From Sphingomonas sp. PsM26 (GTDB lineage Bacteria; Pseudomonadota; Alphaproteobacteria; Sphingomonadales; Sphingomonadaceae), in the NCBI GenBank assembly GCA_030433805.1, contig JARUXA010000005.1, positions 62,001 to 126,000 of the forward strand: a stretch of DNA of 64,000 nucleotides. The letters are read 5' to 3'. The notes beneath the pieces are model-generated. The model made no database searches. It saw nothing but the letters and a program-made list of their open reading frames with translations, and was not told the origin of the DNA. Position numbers and translations under genes: made by a program. Shown here one piece after another: positions 25,486-34,472 of this stretch (positions are counted from its first letter, which is position 1; every line of letters starts with the position of its first letter).

Positions 25486-27390
25486 TCATTTCGCTAACAA
25501 CGCGAGCGGCGCCAGGCCCACGAGACCCGATGTAAGGGCACTCAATTTGCGCCAGAACTCGCCACGCGCCGGGTTGATCGGGACGTAGATCAGGTCGCCG
25601 GGCAGGATCCGCTGATTCAGAACCTTGCCGCCTCCCTTATGGTGCCCGGACCCGACCGAAGATCCATTCGCGTGGATCACGAAGATATGACCGCGGTCGC
25701 CGATCTTCTGCACGCCGCCCGCCTGGGCGACATAATCGCTAACCGTGGAACCGGTGCGGAACTGGAAAGAAGCAGGGCTGGCGACGGACCCGAACACACC
25801 GACCGCCACCGGGCGCGCAGGAATGTACACTGCATCGTTGTTCTGGAGCACCAACCCATCTGGCAGCGTCGTCGTTTCCGGATCGACATCGAGCACCAGG
25901 CGTCCATCCGGCCGCTGCAAGCCGAGCCGATCGATAAGCGTTCTCAACTGGCTGGTTCGGTCGAGCTCGCTGCTGGTCGACAGGGCCGAGGTGAGCGGGG
26001 TCGCCGACAGCAGGAATTCGACATCCTGCATGACGCGATCGTAGCTCTGCCGCTGTTGTTGTCGCAGCGCCTCGCGCTTAAACTCGGCGGCGAAGGCGTA
26101 GGCATTCGGCGTCAAGCCACCCGCTTGTGCGATCGCTGCGGACAAGGGTGTCCCGGCAGGCACGAAATAGCGGCCGGGCCGAACGACTTCACCGCCCAGC
26201 GTCACCAGGACATTCTGGCTGGAGAGTGGGCGCGCGATGCCAAGATCGGACAGGACGCGCAGGATCAGCGCGCGGCTGGCGATCTGCGAATTCGCTTCGG
26301 TCGGCGTGAGTTGCCGCCACCCGGCCTTCAGATCAAGCGGGTCGAGCGCGAGCAGCCGCCCGGTGTCTCCCACCGTATTGACCCCGCCTGCATACAACAG
26401 CACGGTGGTCAGCGTATCGTTCGGCCGCGCCTCAAAGATCGCTTCGTTATTGACGCTGCCAATCGCGCCGACCGGCGCGATGTAGATGACGTCGCCATTC
26501 TGCAGCACCGCATCCGCCGATTTGTCGCCCTTCAGCAGGAAATCATAGAGATCGAAGTCCGAGATCAGCCTCCCGTTACGGCGCAGCTGGATCGAGCGGA
26601 AGCTGCCGCCGGCCGAGGGGCCGCCCGCGGCGAGCACAGCATTGACCAGCGTTGAGAGGCTGCTGATCGTGTACGACCCCGGCGTCGTCGAAAAGCCCGT
26701 CACGTAGACCGTGATGCCGTGGAGCCGTTCGACCGACACCGACAGACGGAAGTTGCGATAGACGCGCGACACTTGCGCCGAAATTGCCGATTGCAGATCC
26801 CCGTAGCGAAGACCGCCGACCCGCACCGCGCCGACGCGCGGAATGAAGATGCGACCTTCGGAATCGACCGTGACCGGCAGATTATCCGCCTCGGCCGAGC
26901 CGGTCAGGCCGATCACCAGGCGATCACCCGCGTTGATCTTGTAATCCTCGGGAACGGTGGTGTTGGGCGGTGCTGTGAAATCGCGCGCGCTCGGGACCAG
27001 CAGATTTGCGCCGAAGCGGCGGATCGGCTTGTCGGCGACTTCCGAGGCGAAGGTCTCGAACTCGTTTGGCACAGCAAGGCGCGCGTTCGTCCGATTGCGC
27101 GTCTCGCTAGCGCTCTGCTCGGCATCGCCCTCATCGGAGGTGCGTTGGCCGCTCACGCGGATTTCGTCGGAACGATATCTGGAGTCTTCCGGTCGATACG
27201 GACGCTGGCTTTGCAGCGTTTGCGTCTGGATTGTCGCCGCGCTCGTGGCGCTGTCCGACGCTGTGCCCGTCTGGTTGGTCGCAGATACGCCGAGACTCTG
27301 CGCGCCGACCGGTGCGAGCGGTATCGCTGCCGCGGCAAGCAATGCCTGCCAACGCCACGCGGTCGCTACCCGCTCCTTACTTATTGCCAC
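25486..27390 (-). CDS. Wza-like polysaccharide export outer-membrane protein with SLBB domains
   Basis: A roughly 634-residue exported protein. A signal peptide (LLAAAAIPLAPVGAQ) is followed by a low-complexity stretch, then the Poly_export domain ('YKINAGDRLVIGLTG', 'DSEGRIFIPRVGAV') and at least three SLBB modules ('VYVTGFSTTPGSYTI', 'VTLGGEVVRPGRYFVP', 'VGVFGSVASPASFQF'). It would form the periplasmic/outer-membrane channel for the polymer. I prefer GTG 27390 (AGAGA 6 bases upstream) because it puts the signal peptide near the N-terminus; an in-frame ATG at 27450 adds 20 residues. It appears to be the first gene of the minus-strand operon. Confidence 0.85.
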   Translation of the reverse strand: MAISKERVATAWRWQALLAAAAIPLAPVGAQSLGVSATNQTGTASDSATSAATIQTQTLQSQRPYRPEDSRYRSDEIRVSGQRTSDEGDAEQSASETRNRTNARLAVPNEFETFASEVADKPIRRFGANLLVPSARDFTAPPNTTVPEDYKINAGDRLVIGLTGSAEADNLPVTVDSEGRIFIPRVGAVRVGGLRYGDLQSAISAQVSRVYRNFRLSVSVERLHGITVYVTGFSTTPGSYTISSLSTLVNAVLAAGGPSAGGSFRSIQLRRNGRLISDFDLYDFLLKGDKSADAVLQNGDVIYIAPVGAIGSVNNEAIFEARPNDTLTTVLLYAGGVNTVGDTGRLLALDPLDLKAGWRQLTPTEANSQIASRALILRVLSDLGIARPLSSQNVLVTLGGEVVRPGRYFVPAGTPLSAAIAQAGGLTPNAYAFAAEFKREALRQQQRQSYDRVMQDVEFLLSATPLTSALSTSSELDRTSQLRTLIDRLGLQRPDGRLVLDVDPETTTLPDGLVLQNNDAVYIPARPVAVGVFGSVASPASFQFRTGSTVSDYVAQAGGVQKIGDRGHIFVIHANGSSVGSGHHKGGGKVLNQRILPGDLIYVPINPARGEFWRKLSALTSGLVGLAPLALLAK

Positions 27391-27866
27391 TGAATTTCTC
27401 TTGTTATTGGTACGAATGCTTGAGAACCCGGTCACATGGGAACCGCCCATGTGTCAACATTGAAAGCATAAACGAATTATTGTCTTGCGAATGATGGGAA
27501 GAGACCGATTGTTGTCATGACCGTGACCGAAGATTACAATTATTTAATCGTTATGTACGGGATAACTCTTGGCGTAGGTCTTTCCTCCTTAATACAAAAC
27601 CACCTTATCGTGTTGATTGTCTTCGATAAAATCGAAGATTAGAATCTACGGCCTTCAGAACTGACCGAAGTCGCATTGACCGTGTCTTCTCCACACTGTC
27701 GGTCGTTTTGGTCGCTTCGTCGGTGTTCACTCAATCGCGCTCTTCCTCGACGATTATGCTCCGCCTGGGCGTGACACGCTGGCAAGAACAGCCCGTGTCG
27801 CCAGAAACCGCAGTTCAAGCGAGGACCGCTTTGCGCCGCTCGCCGCCGGGCCAGTGACGCGCGGCC

Positions 27867-28042
27867 CTGCGTTCGAAAATGTCGATCGCACCGCTGCGCT
27901 CCGATATGTTCGAGACAATGCGTTACGGTCGGCTGTTCCTCTCGGGTGACTCCGCGCACATCGTGCCGCAGAGCGGTGCCAAGGCGCTCGGCCTTGCTGC
28001 GTCCGATGTTGCCTATCTGAGCCAAGTGATCTTCCCTCGATT
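27867..28042 (+). pseudogene. pobA: Fragment of 4-hydroxybenzoate 3-monooxygenase (PobA)
   Basis: In frame from 27867 one reads 'SIAPLRSDMFETMRYGRLF' followed by 'LSGDSAHIVPQSGAKALGL' and 'AASDVAYL'. This is the second FAD-binding signature of p-hydroxybenzoate hydroxylase (consensus [37 protein letters not shown]). The preceding residues RGPAFEN lie in another frame, so a frameshift has occurred. The rest of the roughly 390-residue gene is absent, and the fragment ends where the IS3 remnant begins. It is not functional. The bases from 27451 to 27866 hold no other recognisable gene. Confidence 0.7.
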
Positions 28043-28083
28043 TGACGGACGCCGATGATAGGCTCTGCGGAGCTTGGAGGTGT

Positions 28084-28451
28084 ATGATGGCAAATACGAC
28101 GAAGCGGCGGTTCCCGGACGAGTTCAAGAACGAGGCGGTGGTGCTGTGGGAGACGAGCGGTCGCCTGCAGAGCGAAGTAACAGCTGAGTTGGGGATCATG
28201 CCGACGATGCTGCGTCGCTGGCAGCGCAAGCTTGAGGAGAGCAGCGTGTCGGTCGCGAGCCCGGCGGCGAAGCCGCCAGTCTCGACGATGGCGTTGCCCG
28301 CGGATCAGGCGTCGGAGATTGCGCGGTTGCGCCGCGAGTTTGAGCGGGCGCGGATGGAGCGCGATGTATTAAAAAAAGCGTCGGCATCTTTGCGGAGATG
28401 CCACGATGGAGTTCGCCCTTATCGAGCAGCATGCGTCCGCCTGGCCGGTGA
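28084..28451 (+). pseudogene. IS3-family orfA (HTH subunit), frameshifted
   Basis: The HTH_Tnp_1 region 'RRFPDEFKNEAVVLW' through 'LGIMPTMLRRW' is intact, followed by a leucine-zipper-like 'IARLRREFERARMERDVLKK'. The expected C-terminus 'SVGIFAEMP' appears only in the -1 frame after the A7 run at 28371-28377, so a base was gained or lost there. A7 runs are also the classic programmed-frameshift site in this family, but here the orfB frame does not match either reading. Confidence 0.7.
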
Positions 28452-29059
28452 GTGTCATGTTCCGCATGCTCGGCGTGTCCCGCAGCGTCTATGACGATTG
28501 GCGCGACCAGGCACCGAGCGCGCGTACAACAGCGAACCTGGCATTACTCCGCGACATGCGTCGGCTCCAAGAGCGGCATCAGGGTCGATACGGATCGCCG
28601 AGGTTGCATGCCGCCCTGCGGGCGGAAGGCCATCGATGTAGCCGTGGTCGGGTCGAGCGGCCAATGCGCTGACATCGTATCCGCGCGCCGGCTGGGTGCC
28701 GGTTCCGACTCTGTACAACCGAAAGTCGTCATTATCTGCCGGTCGCGCCGAACCTGCTGGCGCAGAGCTTTCTGGCGAGCGCGCCGAACCGGATCTGGCT
28801 CTGGCTTGCCGACATTGAGTATCTCGCGACCGGCGAAGGGTGGCTCTACTTGGCCGCAGGGCGTGGCGAACGAATGGCGGTCTTTGGTCGCGCCTTCCGC
28901 CTGATCTGCCGTGCCGCTCATCACCCGACGGAGCCTGTTCAGCCGACAAAGCTCGCTATGATGCAACCGCGCTGGCAAGGGGGCCGCTGCGCCCGTAGCG
29001 AGACGTCAGGCAGCCGACGAGCACGAGATATGCCGGCAGCGGCAATTCTAACAACCTGA
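28406..29059 (+). pseudogene. IS3-family orfB (DDE transposase), nonsense-interrupted and truncated
   Basis: It starts 'MEFALIEQHASAWPVSVMF' and runs through 'RYGSPRLHAALRAEGHRCS' to a TGA at 28670-28672. The same frame continues with the family sequence 'LPVAPNLLAQSFLASAPNRI' and 'ATGEGWLYLA', then loses all likeness. The catalytic Asp-Asp-Glu region after 'GWLYLA' is missing, so no transposase can be made. Confidence 0.75.
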
Positions 29060-29102
29060 CCAAGCTCGCACGCGCTGAACACAAACCGCAGAGCCCGATA
29101 CG

Positions 29103-29939
29103 TCAGCGCACCCGGCCAGCACGGTTCTCAAGCACGAGCTTCGAAACGGTGGCGGTCTCGGCCACGCCGGGCAGATGCGAGGTGAAGCCGATCCCGACAT
29201 AGAACGGAGCGGTCAGCTTGAGCGTAATGGGTGCGCCGAACTGGTGCATCGGCTCGCCTTGCTCGCTCACCCACAGCGTGAACTGGTCACCTTTCTTCTC
29301 GATGCCGATGCGCTTCGCTTTGAGCGTGACCAGACTGTCGGGCGACTTGCCGCCAGGCAGGCCGCCGCGACTGCCGATGCGATATTCCATGTCGCTGATC
29401 CGCCGCCCCGGGGCGGGACGCTGCGCGAGGTGGATCATGCCGTCGCCGTGCAGCGCTACCAACGCTTCCTTGGCATCGTCGTCGAGCGATTGGCGGATAA
29501 TCAGCAGCGCCTTGTGGTCGCCAAAGCCGCCGTCAGGATAGGCCAGGTCTGCCGCCAGCGAAACATCGCCACGCATCCGTTTGAACAGGAAACGGAACTC
29601 GTCGCGGGTGTACCAGACGTTATAGCCTGCCGCGTGGATCGTATAGGTCCCGCCGGCCAACGACGCGCTGCCGGGCACGAGCGCACCCCCGACGTCGGCC
29701 TGTCCTTCGAACACGCCGATCGGGGTGTTCTCCACGCGGGTATCGCGGTGGAAGCCGGGTGGCGGTCCAACTTGGTTATGCTGGGTTGACTGCGGATAGG
29801 CCCAGTCCGGAGCGAGCGGTGCGCCAGGCGGGCTATTGGCGGCAGAGGTCCCGGGAACCTCCTGCGACACCTGCGCCAGCGAAGCCGGGGACAGGATCGT
29901 CACCGTTACTGCGGCGAGCCACGGGATCGGTTTCTGCAT
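29103..29939 (-). CDS. Exported ConA-like (DUF1349-type) protein
   Basis: A 278-residue protein with a signal peptide (MQKPIPWLAAVTVTILSPASLAQ). The mature part is a beta-sandwich with 'GGTYTIHAAGYNVWYTRDEF', 'LIIRQSLDDDAKEALVALHG' and 'PFYVGIGFTSH', a pattern found in the concanavalin-like domain of Tol/sugar-associated periplasmic proteins. ATG 29939 follows GGAGGAAA. It lies 14 bases after the VOC gene and is probably co-transcribed with it. No enzymatic residues are evident; ligand binding is the likeliest role. Confidence 0.6.
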   Translation of the reverse strand: MQKPIPWLAAVTVTILSPASLAQVSQEVPGTSAANSPPGAPLAPDWAYPQSTQHNQVGPPPGFHRDTRVENTPIGVFEGQADVGGALVPGSASLAGGTYTIHAAGYNVWYTRDEFRFLFKRMRGDVSLAADLAYPDGGFGDHKALLIIRQSLDDDAKEALVALHGDGMIHLAQRPAPGRRISDMEYRIGSRGGLPGGKSPDSLVTLKAKRIGIEKKGDQFTLWVSEQGEPMHQFGAPITLKLTAPFYVGIGFTSHLPGVAETATVSKLVLENRAGRVR

Positions 29940-29953
29940 GAGCTTTCCTCCGC

Positions 29954-30892
29954 TTATCGTTGCGGATCGGGGGCGCGGAAGGGGGAGCAGCAGGGTTTGC
30001 CGATCGCGTGGAACTCCATCAGCTCGGCACGCGTCCCGTCGGGGTCGAGCAGGTTGAGCTGCCATTTGGCATCGCGTCCGATCTTGGGCGTCTGATCCTG
30101 CCCCTGCAGGCGGTCGCCGTTCCACAGCAACGTATAGGCCGCGCGCGTGTCGGGTATGCCGAGCGCGAAATGGTTGAGCACGCCGAGGTTGGCGGCCGAC
30201 ATTCCAGGCGGGATGCCTTTAGTGTCGGGCGTCCCGACGACCATATATTCGATCCAGTCGCGCCCGTCGGGCAATTGCAGCGAGATCCAGGTGGGATGAT
30301 CGTCCTGCATCCCGCCCTCCCAATAGGGCCGCAGCCCGAGGACCGCCTTGTAGAAGCGATCCTCCTTGACGCGATCGTGCACGATGAAGCCGAAATGCAT
30401 CACGTGGCTGGAAAGCGGGTTGGGCGGTATGGCGGGTAGCCGGGCGGGCGGTTGCATGAATTGCACCACCGTTCCTTCGGGGTCGGTCACCGAAAACCAC
30501 CGGCTGCCGTCGGCGGCCGACTTCAGCGTCTCGGGCACGGCGACGCCTTGCGCCGCGAGATATGTCCGCATTGCCTCGGCGTTGGCGGTGTTGAACGCGA
30601 CGTGCGCCAGGCGGTTGATCGAAGGCGCGCCGGGGGGCAGCGGCAGCACCTCGACGAACTGGAGCGGCGCAAAATAATAGCGCACGCCCGAGGGCTGTTC
30701 GGGGTCGGGGAGTTTTACCGCACCCAGATCACGGACGTAGAAACGTTCGCTTTTCGCGGGATCCTGCGCGTAGACCGCGATGTGCGACACGCTTGCCAGC
30801 GGCGGACGGGAAGGGCCCTGCGCCACGACCGGCGCCGTCAGTACGAGCGCCGCCAGCACGGCGCTCCTGCGAGCTATGGTTCGCCTTGTCAT
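29954..30892 (-). CDS. Exported two-domain VOC (glyoxalase-fold) protein
   Basis: A 312-residue protein with a signal peptide (IARRSAVLAALVLTAPVVAQ). It contains two vicinal-oxygen-chelate modules, about residues 35-145 ('VSHIAVYAQDPAKSERFYV', ending 'DPEGTVVQFMQP') and 160-300 ('MHFGFIVHDRVKEDRFYK', ending 'DPDGTRAELMEF'). His and Glu residues at the metal positions are present in the second module (H161-type and E near the end). VOC enzymes perform isomerase, epimerase, dioxygenase or resistance functions; export to the periplasm is uncommon. ATG 30892 is preferred to GTG 30901 on ribosome-site spacing (GGAGAGG). Confidence 0.72.
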   Translation of the reverse strand: MTRRTIARRSAVLAALVLTAPVVAQGPSRPPLASVSHIAVYAQDPAKSERFYVRDLGAVKLPDPEQPSGVRYYFAPLQFVEVLPLPPGAPSINRLAHVAFNTANAEAMRTYLAAQGVAVPETLKSAADGSRWFSVTDPEGTVVQFMQPPARLPAIPPNPLSSHVMHFGFIVHDRVKEDRFYKAVLGLRPYWEGGMQDDHPTWISLQLPDGRDWIEYMVVGTPDTKGIPPGMSAANLGVLNHFALGIPDTRAAYTLLWNGDRLQGQDQTPKIGRDAKWQLNLLDPDGTRAELMEFHAIGKPCCSPFRAPDPQR

Positions 30893-31078
30893 GCGCTTCA
30901 CCCCTCTCCGTGCGCTGTTTGCGCTATCATCGATGGGTGTAGATCGGTCCCGCGCGTTTGGCGAGCATCGAACGGCGGTACCCGCGCGCGCGGCGCGCTG
31001 CTGGTCAAGGTGCTTGGCGTCTCAATGTTGATGCGGCAAGTCAATGGCCCGGCACTTGCCGAATGAAGGGGAACCCCA

Positions 31079-32134
31079 ATGCGGATCACGACCCTGCCTC
31101 TGTCAGTCTTGCTCGTCGCAGCCGTGAGCGCGCCGGATACCGTTCGCATCGCGCCACCCTATCTCGATGCGCCCGAAATGGCGGCGCAGCGCGCCTTGCC
31201 GCACGGCACGCTGCACAGCGTCATCATGCACTCGCGCGACAGCCGCATCTATCCCGGCATCCGGCAGCGCGACAACGCCGTCACGCAGCGACGCGATGCT
31301 TACGGCAACCGCATCGCGGCACCGGCGGACGAGGCGTCCGAAGCTGCATCCTATCGCCGAGAAGTCTTTGTCTACATACCGGCGGGCTATCGTCACGGCA
31401 CCGTGGCGCCACTGCTGGTGGTGCAGGACGGGCGCGATTATGCCGCGCGCGTCACGGCTGCGCTCGACAGCCTGATCGCCGCGCGTCGCGTTCCACCGAT
31501 CGTTGCCGTGATGATCCAATCGGGCGGCGGGGATGCGCAGGGGTCCGAGCGCGGGCTCGAATATGACACGGTCTCGGGCCGCTATGCCGAGTTCGTCGAG
31601 CGCGAGGTGCTGCCACGGGTCACCGCCTTGTATGGCGTGCGGTTTACCCGCAATCCGGCGCTGCGTGCGGCGATGGGTGGCAGTTCCGGCGCGTCCGCGG
31701 CATTCGCCATGGCCTGGTTCCACCCCGAATGGTACGGCAAGGTGCTGTCCTATTCGGGCACATTCGTGAACCAGGCATCACCGGTCGATCCAGCGTCGCC
31801 GCGCGGAGCCTGGGACTTTCACGCCCGGCTCATCCCAGACAGCCCGCACAAGCCAATCCGAATGTGGATGGAGGTAGGCAGCAAGGATCTGCACTGGCAG
31901 GACCCTGAATCGACTTATCACAATTGGCCAATGGCAAACGATCGCATGGCGGCGGCGTTGCGGGCCAACGGCTACGACTATCGTTATGTCGTTGCGGAGA
32001 ATGCCGCGCATGTTGATGGTAACGTCATTGCCCAGACATTGCCGGGCGCGCTCGAATGGCTATGGCGCGATGACGTGCACGCGACACGATCACGCGCGCT
32101 TTTAGCTCAAGCCCCTCGCGCCGTCATCGAATGA
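31079..32134 (+). CDS. Exported esterase (Fes/CE1-like alpha/beta hydrolase)
   Basis: A 351-residue protein with a short signal peptide. It shows 'VFVYIPAGY' and 'LLVVQDGRDY', then the nucleophile elbow AAMGGSSGA (Ser202 as G-x-S-x-G) and a late His in 'ENAAHVDGN', a complete esterase triad with an Asp likely in 'MWMEVGSKDLH'. Enterochelin-esterase-like and feruloyl/acetyl-xylan esterases share this layout. GAAGGGGAA precedes the ATG. It diverges from the VOC gene. Substrate unknown: sugar ester or siderophore are the main options. Confidence 0.78.
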   Translation: MRITTLPLSVLLVAAVSAPDTVRIAPPYLDAPEMAAQRALPHGTLHSVIMHSRDSRIYPGIRQRDNAVTQRRDAYGNRIAAPADEASEAASYRREVFVYIPAGYRHGTVAPLLVVQDGRDYAARVTAALDSLIAARRVPPIVAVMIQSGGGDAQGSERGLEYDTVSGRYAEFVEREVLPRVTALYGVRFTRNPALRAAMGGSSGASAAFAMAWFHPEWYGKVLSYSGTFVNQASPVDPASPRGAWDFHARLIPDSPHKPIRMWMEVGSKDLHWQDPESTYHNWPMANDRMAAALRANGYDYRYVVAENAAHVDGNVIAQTLPGALEWLWRDDVHATRSRALLAQAPRAVIE

Positions 32135-32155
32135 GCACAGTTTCGCCAAAGCCAA

Positions 32156-32189
32156 CCTCAGCTGATTGCGGGTATGCAATCGGCTGAGG
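32156..32189. terminator. Bidirectional hairpin between convergent genes
   Basis: CCTCAGCTGATTGC (32156-32169) pairs with GCAATCGGCTGAGG (32176-32189) over 14 positions with one G-U, loop GGGTAT. GGGTTT follows on the plus side and AAAG precedes it, so it can terminate both the esterase and the SDR transcripts. Confidence 0.7.
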
Positions 32190-32204
32190 TCGGGTTTATC
32201 GGGC

Positions 32205-33080
32205 TCAGGAAATCGGAACGCCGCCGGTAACGGCCACGACGTTGCCAGACATGTAGCTTCCCTCCGCTGCCGCAAGCATCACATAGGCGGGCGCGAGCTC
32301 GCCCGGCTGTCCGGCGCGTCCGATCGGCGTGTTCTGACCGAGTGTCTCCAATTCCTCCGGCGATTTGGCGATCGGCTGGATCGGCGTCCAGATCGGGCCT
32401 GGTGCCACCGCGTTCACGCGAATGCCGTCGCTCACCAGAAGGTTGGACAGGCCTACCGTCAGGCTCGATATCGCGCCTTTGGTCGCGGCATAGACGATCA
32501 TGTTCTTGCCAGCGACCTTGGCCTGCTCGCTGGTCGTGTTGATGATCGCCGAGCCCGGCTTCATGTGCGGAACAGCCGCCTTGGCCAAACGGATCATGGC
32601 AAAGACGTTGGCAGCGAAAGCGCCCTGCATCTCATCGTCGTCGACGCTATCCAGCCCCTCGTTCATCGTCTGAGCGGCAGCATTGTTGACGAGGACATCG
32701 ATGCCGCCAAGTTCCGCGACCGTCCGTTTAACGAGGGTCGCGCAGTGATCCCGGTCGCGCAGATCGCCCGGCAGCAAGACGCATCGCTGTCCTGCCTTCT
32801 CTACCCAATTCCGTGTCTCTTCGGCGTCGACCTGCTCTTCCGCGAGGTAGGAGATGGCGACGTTTGCACCTTCGCGGGCGTAGGCGATCGCAACTGCCCT
32901 GCCGATACCCGAATCTCCCCCGGTTATGAGCGCCACCTTGCCCTTGAGCAGGCCCTTGCCGACGTAGCTCTTCTCGCCATGGTCAGGCTTGGTTCGCATC
33001 TTGGTCGTTAAGCCGGGCCGTGGCTGCTGCGGCTCATCAGGGAAACGTGTTGGTTGGTTCGTGCGCGGATCGTCGGTCAT
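32205..33080 (-). CDS. SDR-family oxidoreductase (YghA/GsiB-type stress dehydrogenase)
   Basis: A 291-residue NAD(P)-dependent enzyme. A Pro/Gln-rich 45-residue lead (with 'MRTKPDHGEKSYVGKGLLKG') precedes the Rossmann core 'ALITGGDSGIGRAVAIAYA'. Further on are 'LVNNAAAQ', the catalytic Ser in 'INTTSEQA' and 'YAATK'. The N-terminal extension and the 'MSGNVVAVTGG' end are typical of YghA-type enzymes, which in alphaproteobacteria often belong to the general stress response; I could not find a convincing EcfG promoter. ATG 33080 follows AGGAA. Confidence 0.85.
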   Translation of the reverse strand: MTDDPRTNQPTRFPDEPQQPRPGLTTKMRTKPDHGEKSYVGKGLLKGKVALITGGDSGIGRAVAIAYAREGANVAISYLAEEQVDAEETRNWVEKAGQRCVLLPGDLRDRDHCATLVKRTVAELGGIDVLVNNAAAQTMNEGLDSVDDDEMQGAFAANVFAMIRLAKAAVPHMKPGSAIINTTSEQAKVAGKNMIVYAATKGAISSLTVGLSNLLVSDGIRVNAVAPGPIWTPIQPIAKSPEELETLGQNTPIGRAGQPGELAPAYVMLAAAEGSYMSGNVVAVTGGVPIS

Positions 33081-33433
33081 ATCGGTTCCTGCTGGTAGGG
33101 TCAGCAGCAAACGGCTCACAGGAGATAACGTGCCCGCGCAACCAGCACGCGCGCGCATTAAGCCGTCAAAGTGCGATCAGGAATGGGCCTCCGATGTCGG
33201 GGAGCGGGGAAGGGAGCTTGGATGACTAGTTTTATGCCACGTCAGTGCCATACGGCCGGAGGAAAAGAGTTTTACAGCGGTAAACGCTGTTCCCACGACC
33301 GGACGATGAATAACAACCTCGCGCTTTGCTGCTGATCGTCTTTGTGAAAGCACGGATTTCGATCATCTCGCGATGTGGCTGCCGACGGCGATCCGGCATA
33401 GCGCAGGCGCTCCGCCTTGTGGCGGGCGGCTGG
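33081..33433. other. Non-coding interval with a short hairpin
   Basis: No gene is supported. A perfect 6-bp stem ACAGCG/CGCTGT (33274-33290, loop GTAAA) lies downstream of the FixJ-like gene and may end its transcript, though no T-run follows directly. The upstream part must hold the SDR promoter. Confidence 0.4.
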
Positions 33434-34081
33434 CTATCCGGTGGGCAACCGGACATGCTGGGCGTTTTCGCCTGCGGCAAGTGCGATCCGCACCGCCTCG
33501 GTGGCGTTTCGGGCAGAGAGTTTCGATAATACCCGGCTGCGATGAACCTGTACGGTGCGCGGGCTGATTTGCAGGATGCGCGCGATTTCCTTGCTGGTTT
33601 CACCGGCGATCATCTGCTCGAGGACCTCGCGTTCGCGCACCGTCAGGAAATAGGTTTCGGCGGCGGACGTCGCTGCTTCGCTACGCCCTGGCGCTTGCAC
33701 CATCGCCGAACGGATCGCTGTGATCAGCGCGTCGCGGGCGGCGAATTCCGCAGAGGATTCGAACAGGTCGGGGCCGGCGGCATGCTTCGATGCCGACCAG
33801 ATCTCTTCCCCGGTCAGCAGGATGACCGCCAGCGTCGGCTCGAGAATCAAGCATTCCAACTGCAGCCCGGGAAAATCCGGGTCAGTTGCCCGGCGTCCCG
33901 GGCTGCCCCCCCGGGAGGCTATCGCCCCGCCGTCGGTTGCCGCCCGCGTGCCGCGTCGTCGGTTGGTACTCGTGGTACTGGTTTCCGCCAGTGTCATCAG
34001 CGCCTTTACCGCGTTTGCAACGGTACGCTGTCGCCGCAAGACACAAACGACGAACTCATCGCTGACGGCGGGCTTGATCAT
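33434..34081 (-). CDS. FixJ/NarL-type regulator with degenerate receiver domain
   Basis: A 215-residue protein. The C-terminal LuxR helix-turn-helix is clear: 'LTVREREVLEQMIAGETSKE' then 'IARILQISPRTVQVHRSRVL'. The first 130 residues keep traces of a receiver: 'AVILLTGEE' matches strand 4 with the conserved Thr, and 'ALITAIRSAM' the last helix. The acidic N-terminal pair and the phospho-Asp are not recognisable, and the central part is R/S/T-rich. It is either a phosphorylation-independent regulator or a receiver damaged by frameshift. ATG 34081 is the best placed start; the open frame extends to 34240 without likeness to the family. Confidence 0.65.
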   Translation of the reverse strand: MIKPAVSDEFVVCVLRRQRTVANAVKALMTLAETSTTSTNRRRGTRAATDGGAIASRGGSPGRRATDPDFPGLQLECLILEPTLAVILLTGEEIWSASKHAAGPDLFESSAEFAARDALITAIRSAMVQAPGRSEAATSAAETYFLTVREREVLEQMIAGETSKEIARILQISPRTVQVHRSRVLSKLSARNATEAVRIALAAGENAQHVRLPTG

Positions 34082-34472
34082 CCCCGCACGACCGCAAGCG
34101 CGGCTGAGCGAACCTCTGTTGCGAAACGGGTGCGCCGATACAGCACTTTCGAGCGGCGCGTTCCAGGCCGGATACCAACAGCGAGAACGGTCCCGCCAAC
34201 GACGCAGAGCGGCTGTGTCATCGCAATCTTTCCTCCCCATCTCAAACGGATAACCGGTTGTCGCCCAACGGCTGTATTCAAATCGTCGGCCGGTTCCATC
34301 AGACTCGATGGCTTACGCAAAAGTGCGTAGTCATTAGCGCGCATTTCATCCTAGTCCGAAGCGGATTATGCCCGAACCAAGCCGTAACGGTCCTAATGTC
34401 CCGGAGATAGACGACCATTAGTCGCACTCCGCGTCATTTCAGGCAGGGGGCCAGCCAGGGGGGAATGCAACC
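34082..34472. other. Intergenic region between two regulators
   Basis: About 390 bases. Short minus-strand frames here (to 34344) do not resemble known proteins, although part could be a frameshifted N-terminus of the FixJ-like gene. AGGGGGGAA at 34454-34462 is the ribosome site for the LuxR gene at 34473. Promoters of both divergent genes should lie here. Confidence 0.4.

Larger units (their letters stand above)
28043..29059 (+). mobile_element. Decayed IS3-family insertion sequence
   Basis: The remnant consists of a disabled orfA and a disabled orfB in the usual overlapping order. The left end may be the TGA at 28043-28045, directly abutting the pobA fragment. The right end could not be fixed: recognisable transposase sequence stops near 28858, before most of the DDE catalytic core, and the remaining in-frame sequence to 29059 is unlike transposase. 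No target duplication was found. Confidence 0.75.

Noticed and set aside
27639..28229. 196-codon minus-strand frame over the pobA/IS3 scrap
   Set aside because: It runs opposite to two recognisable remnants and has no family likeness.
28371..28377. A7 run as a functional programmed frameshift of the IS3 element
   Set aside because: The frames of orfA, its expected tail and orfB do not line up by one -1 shift, and orfB is dead anyway.
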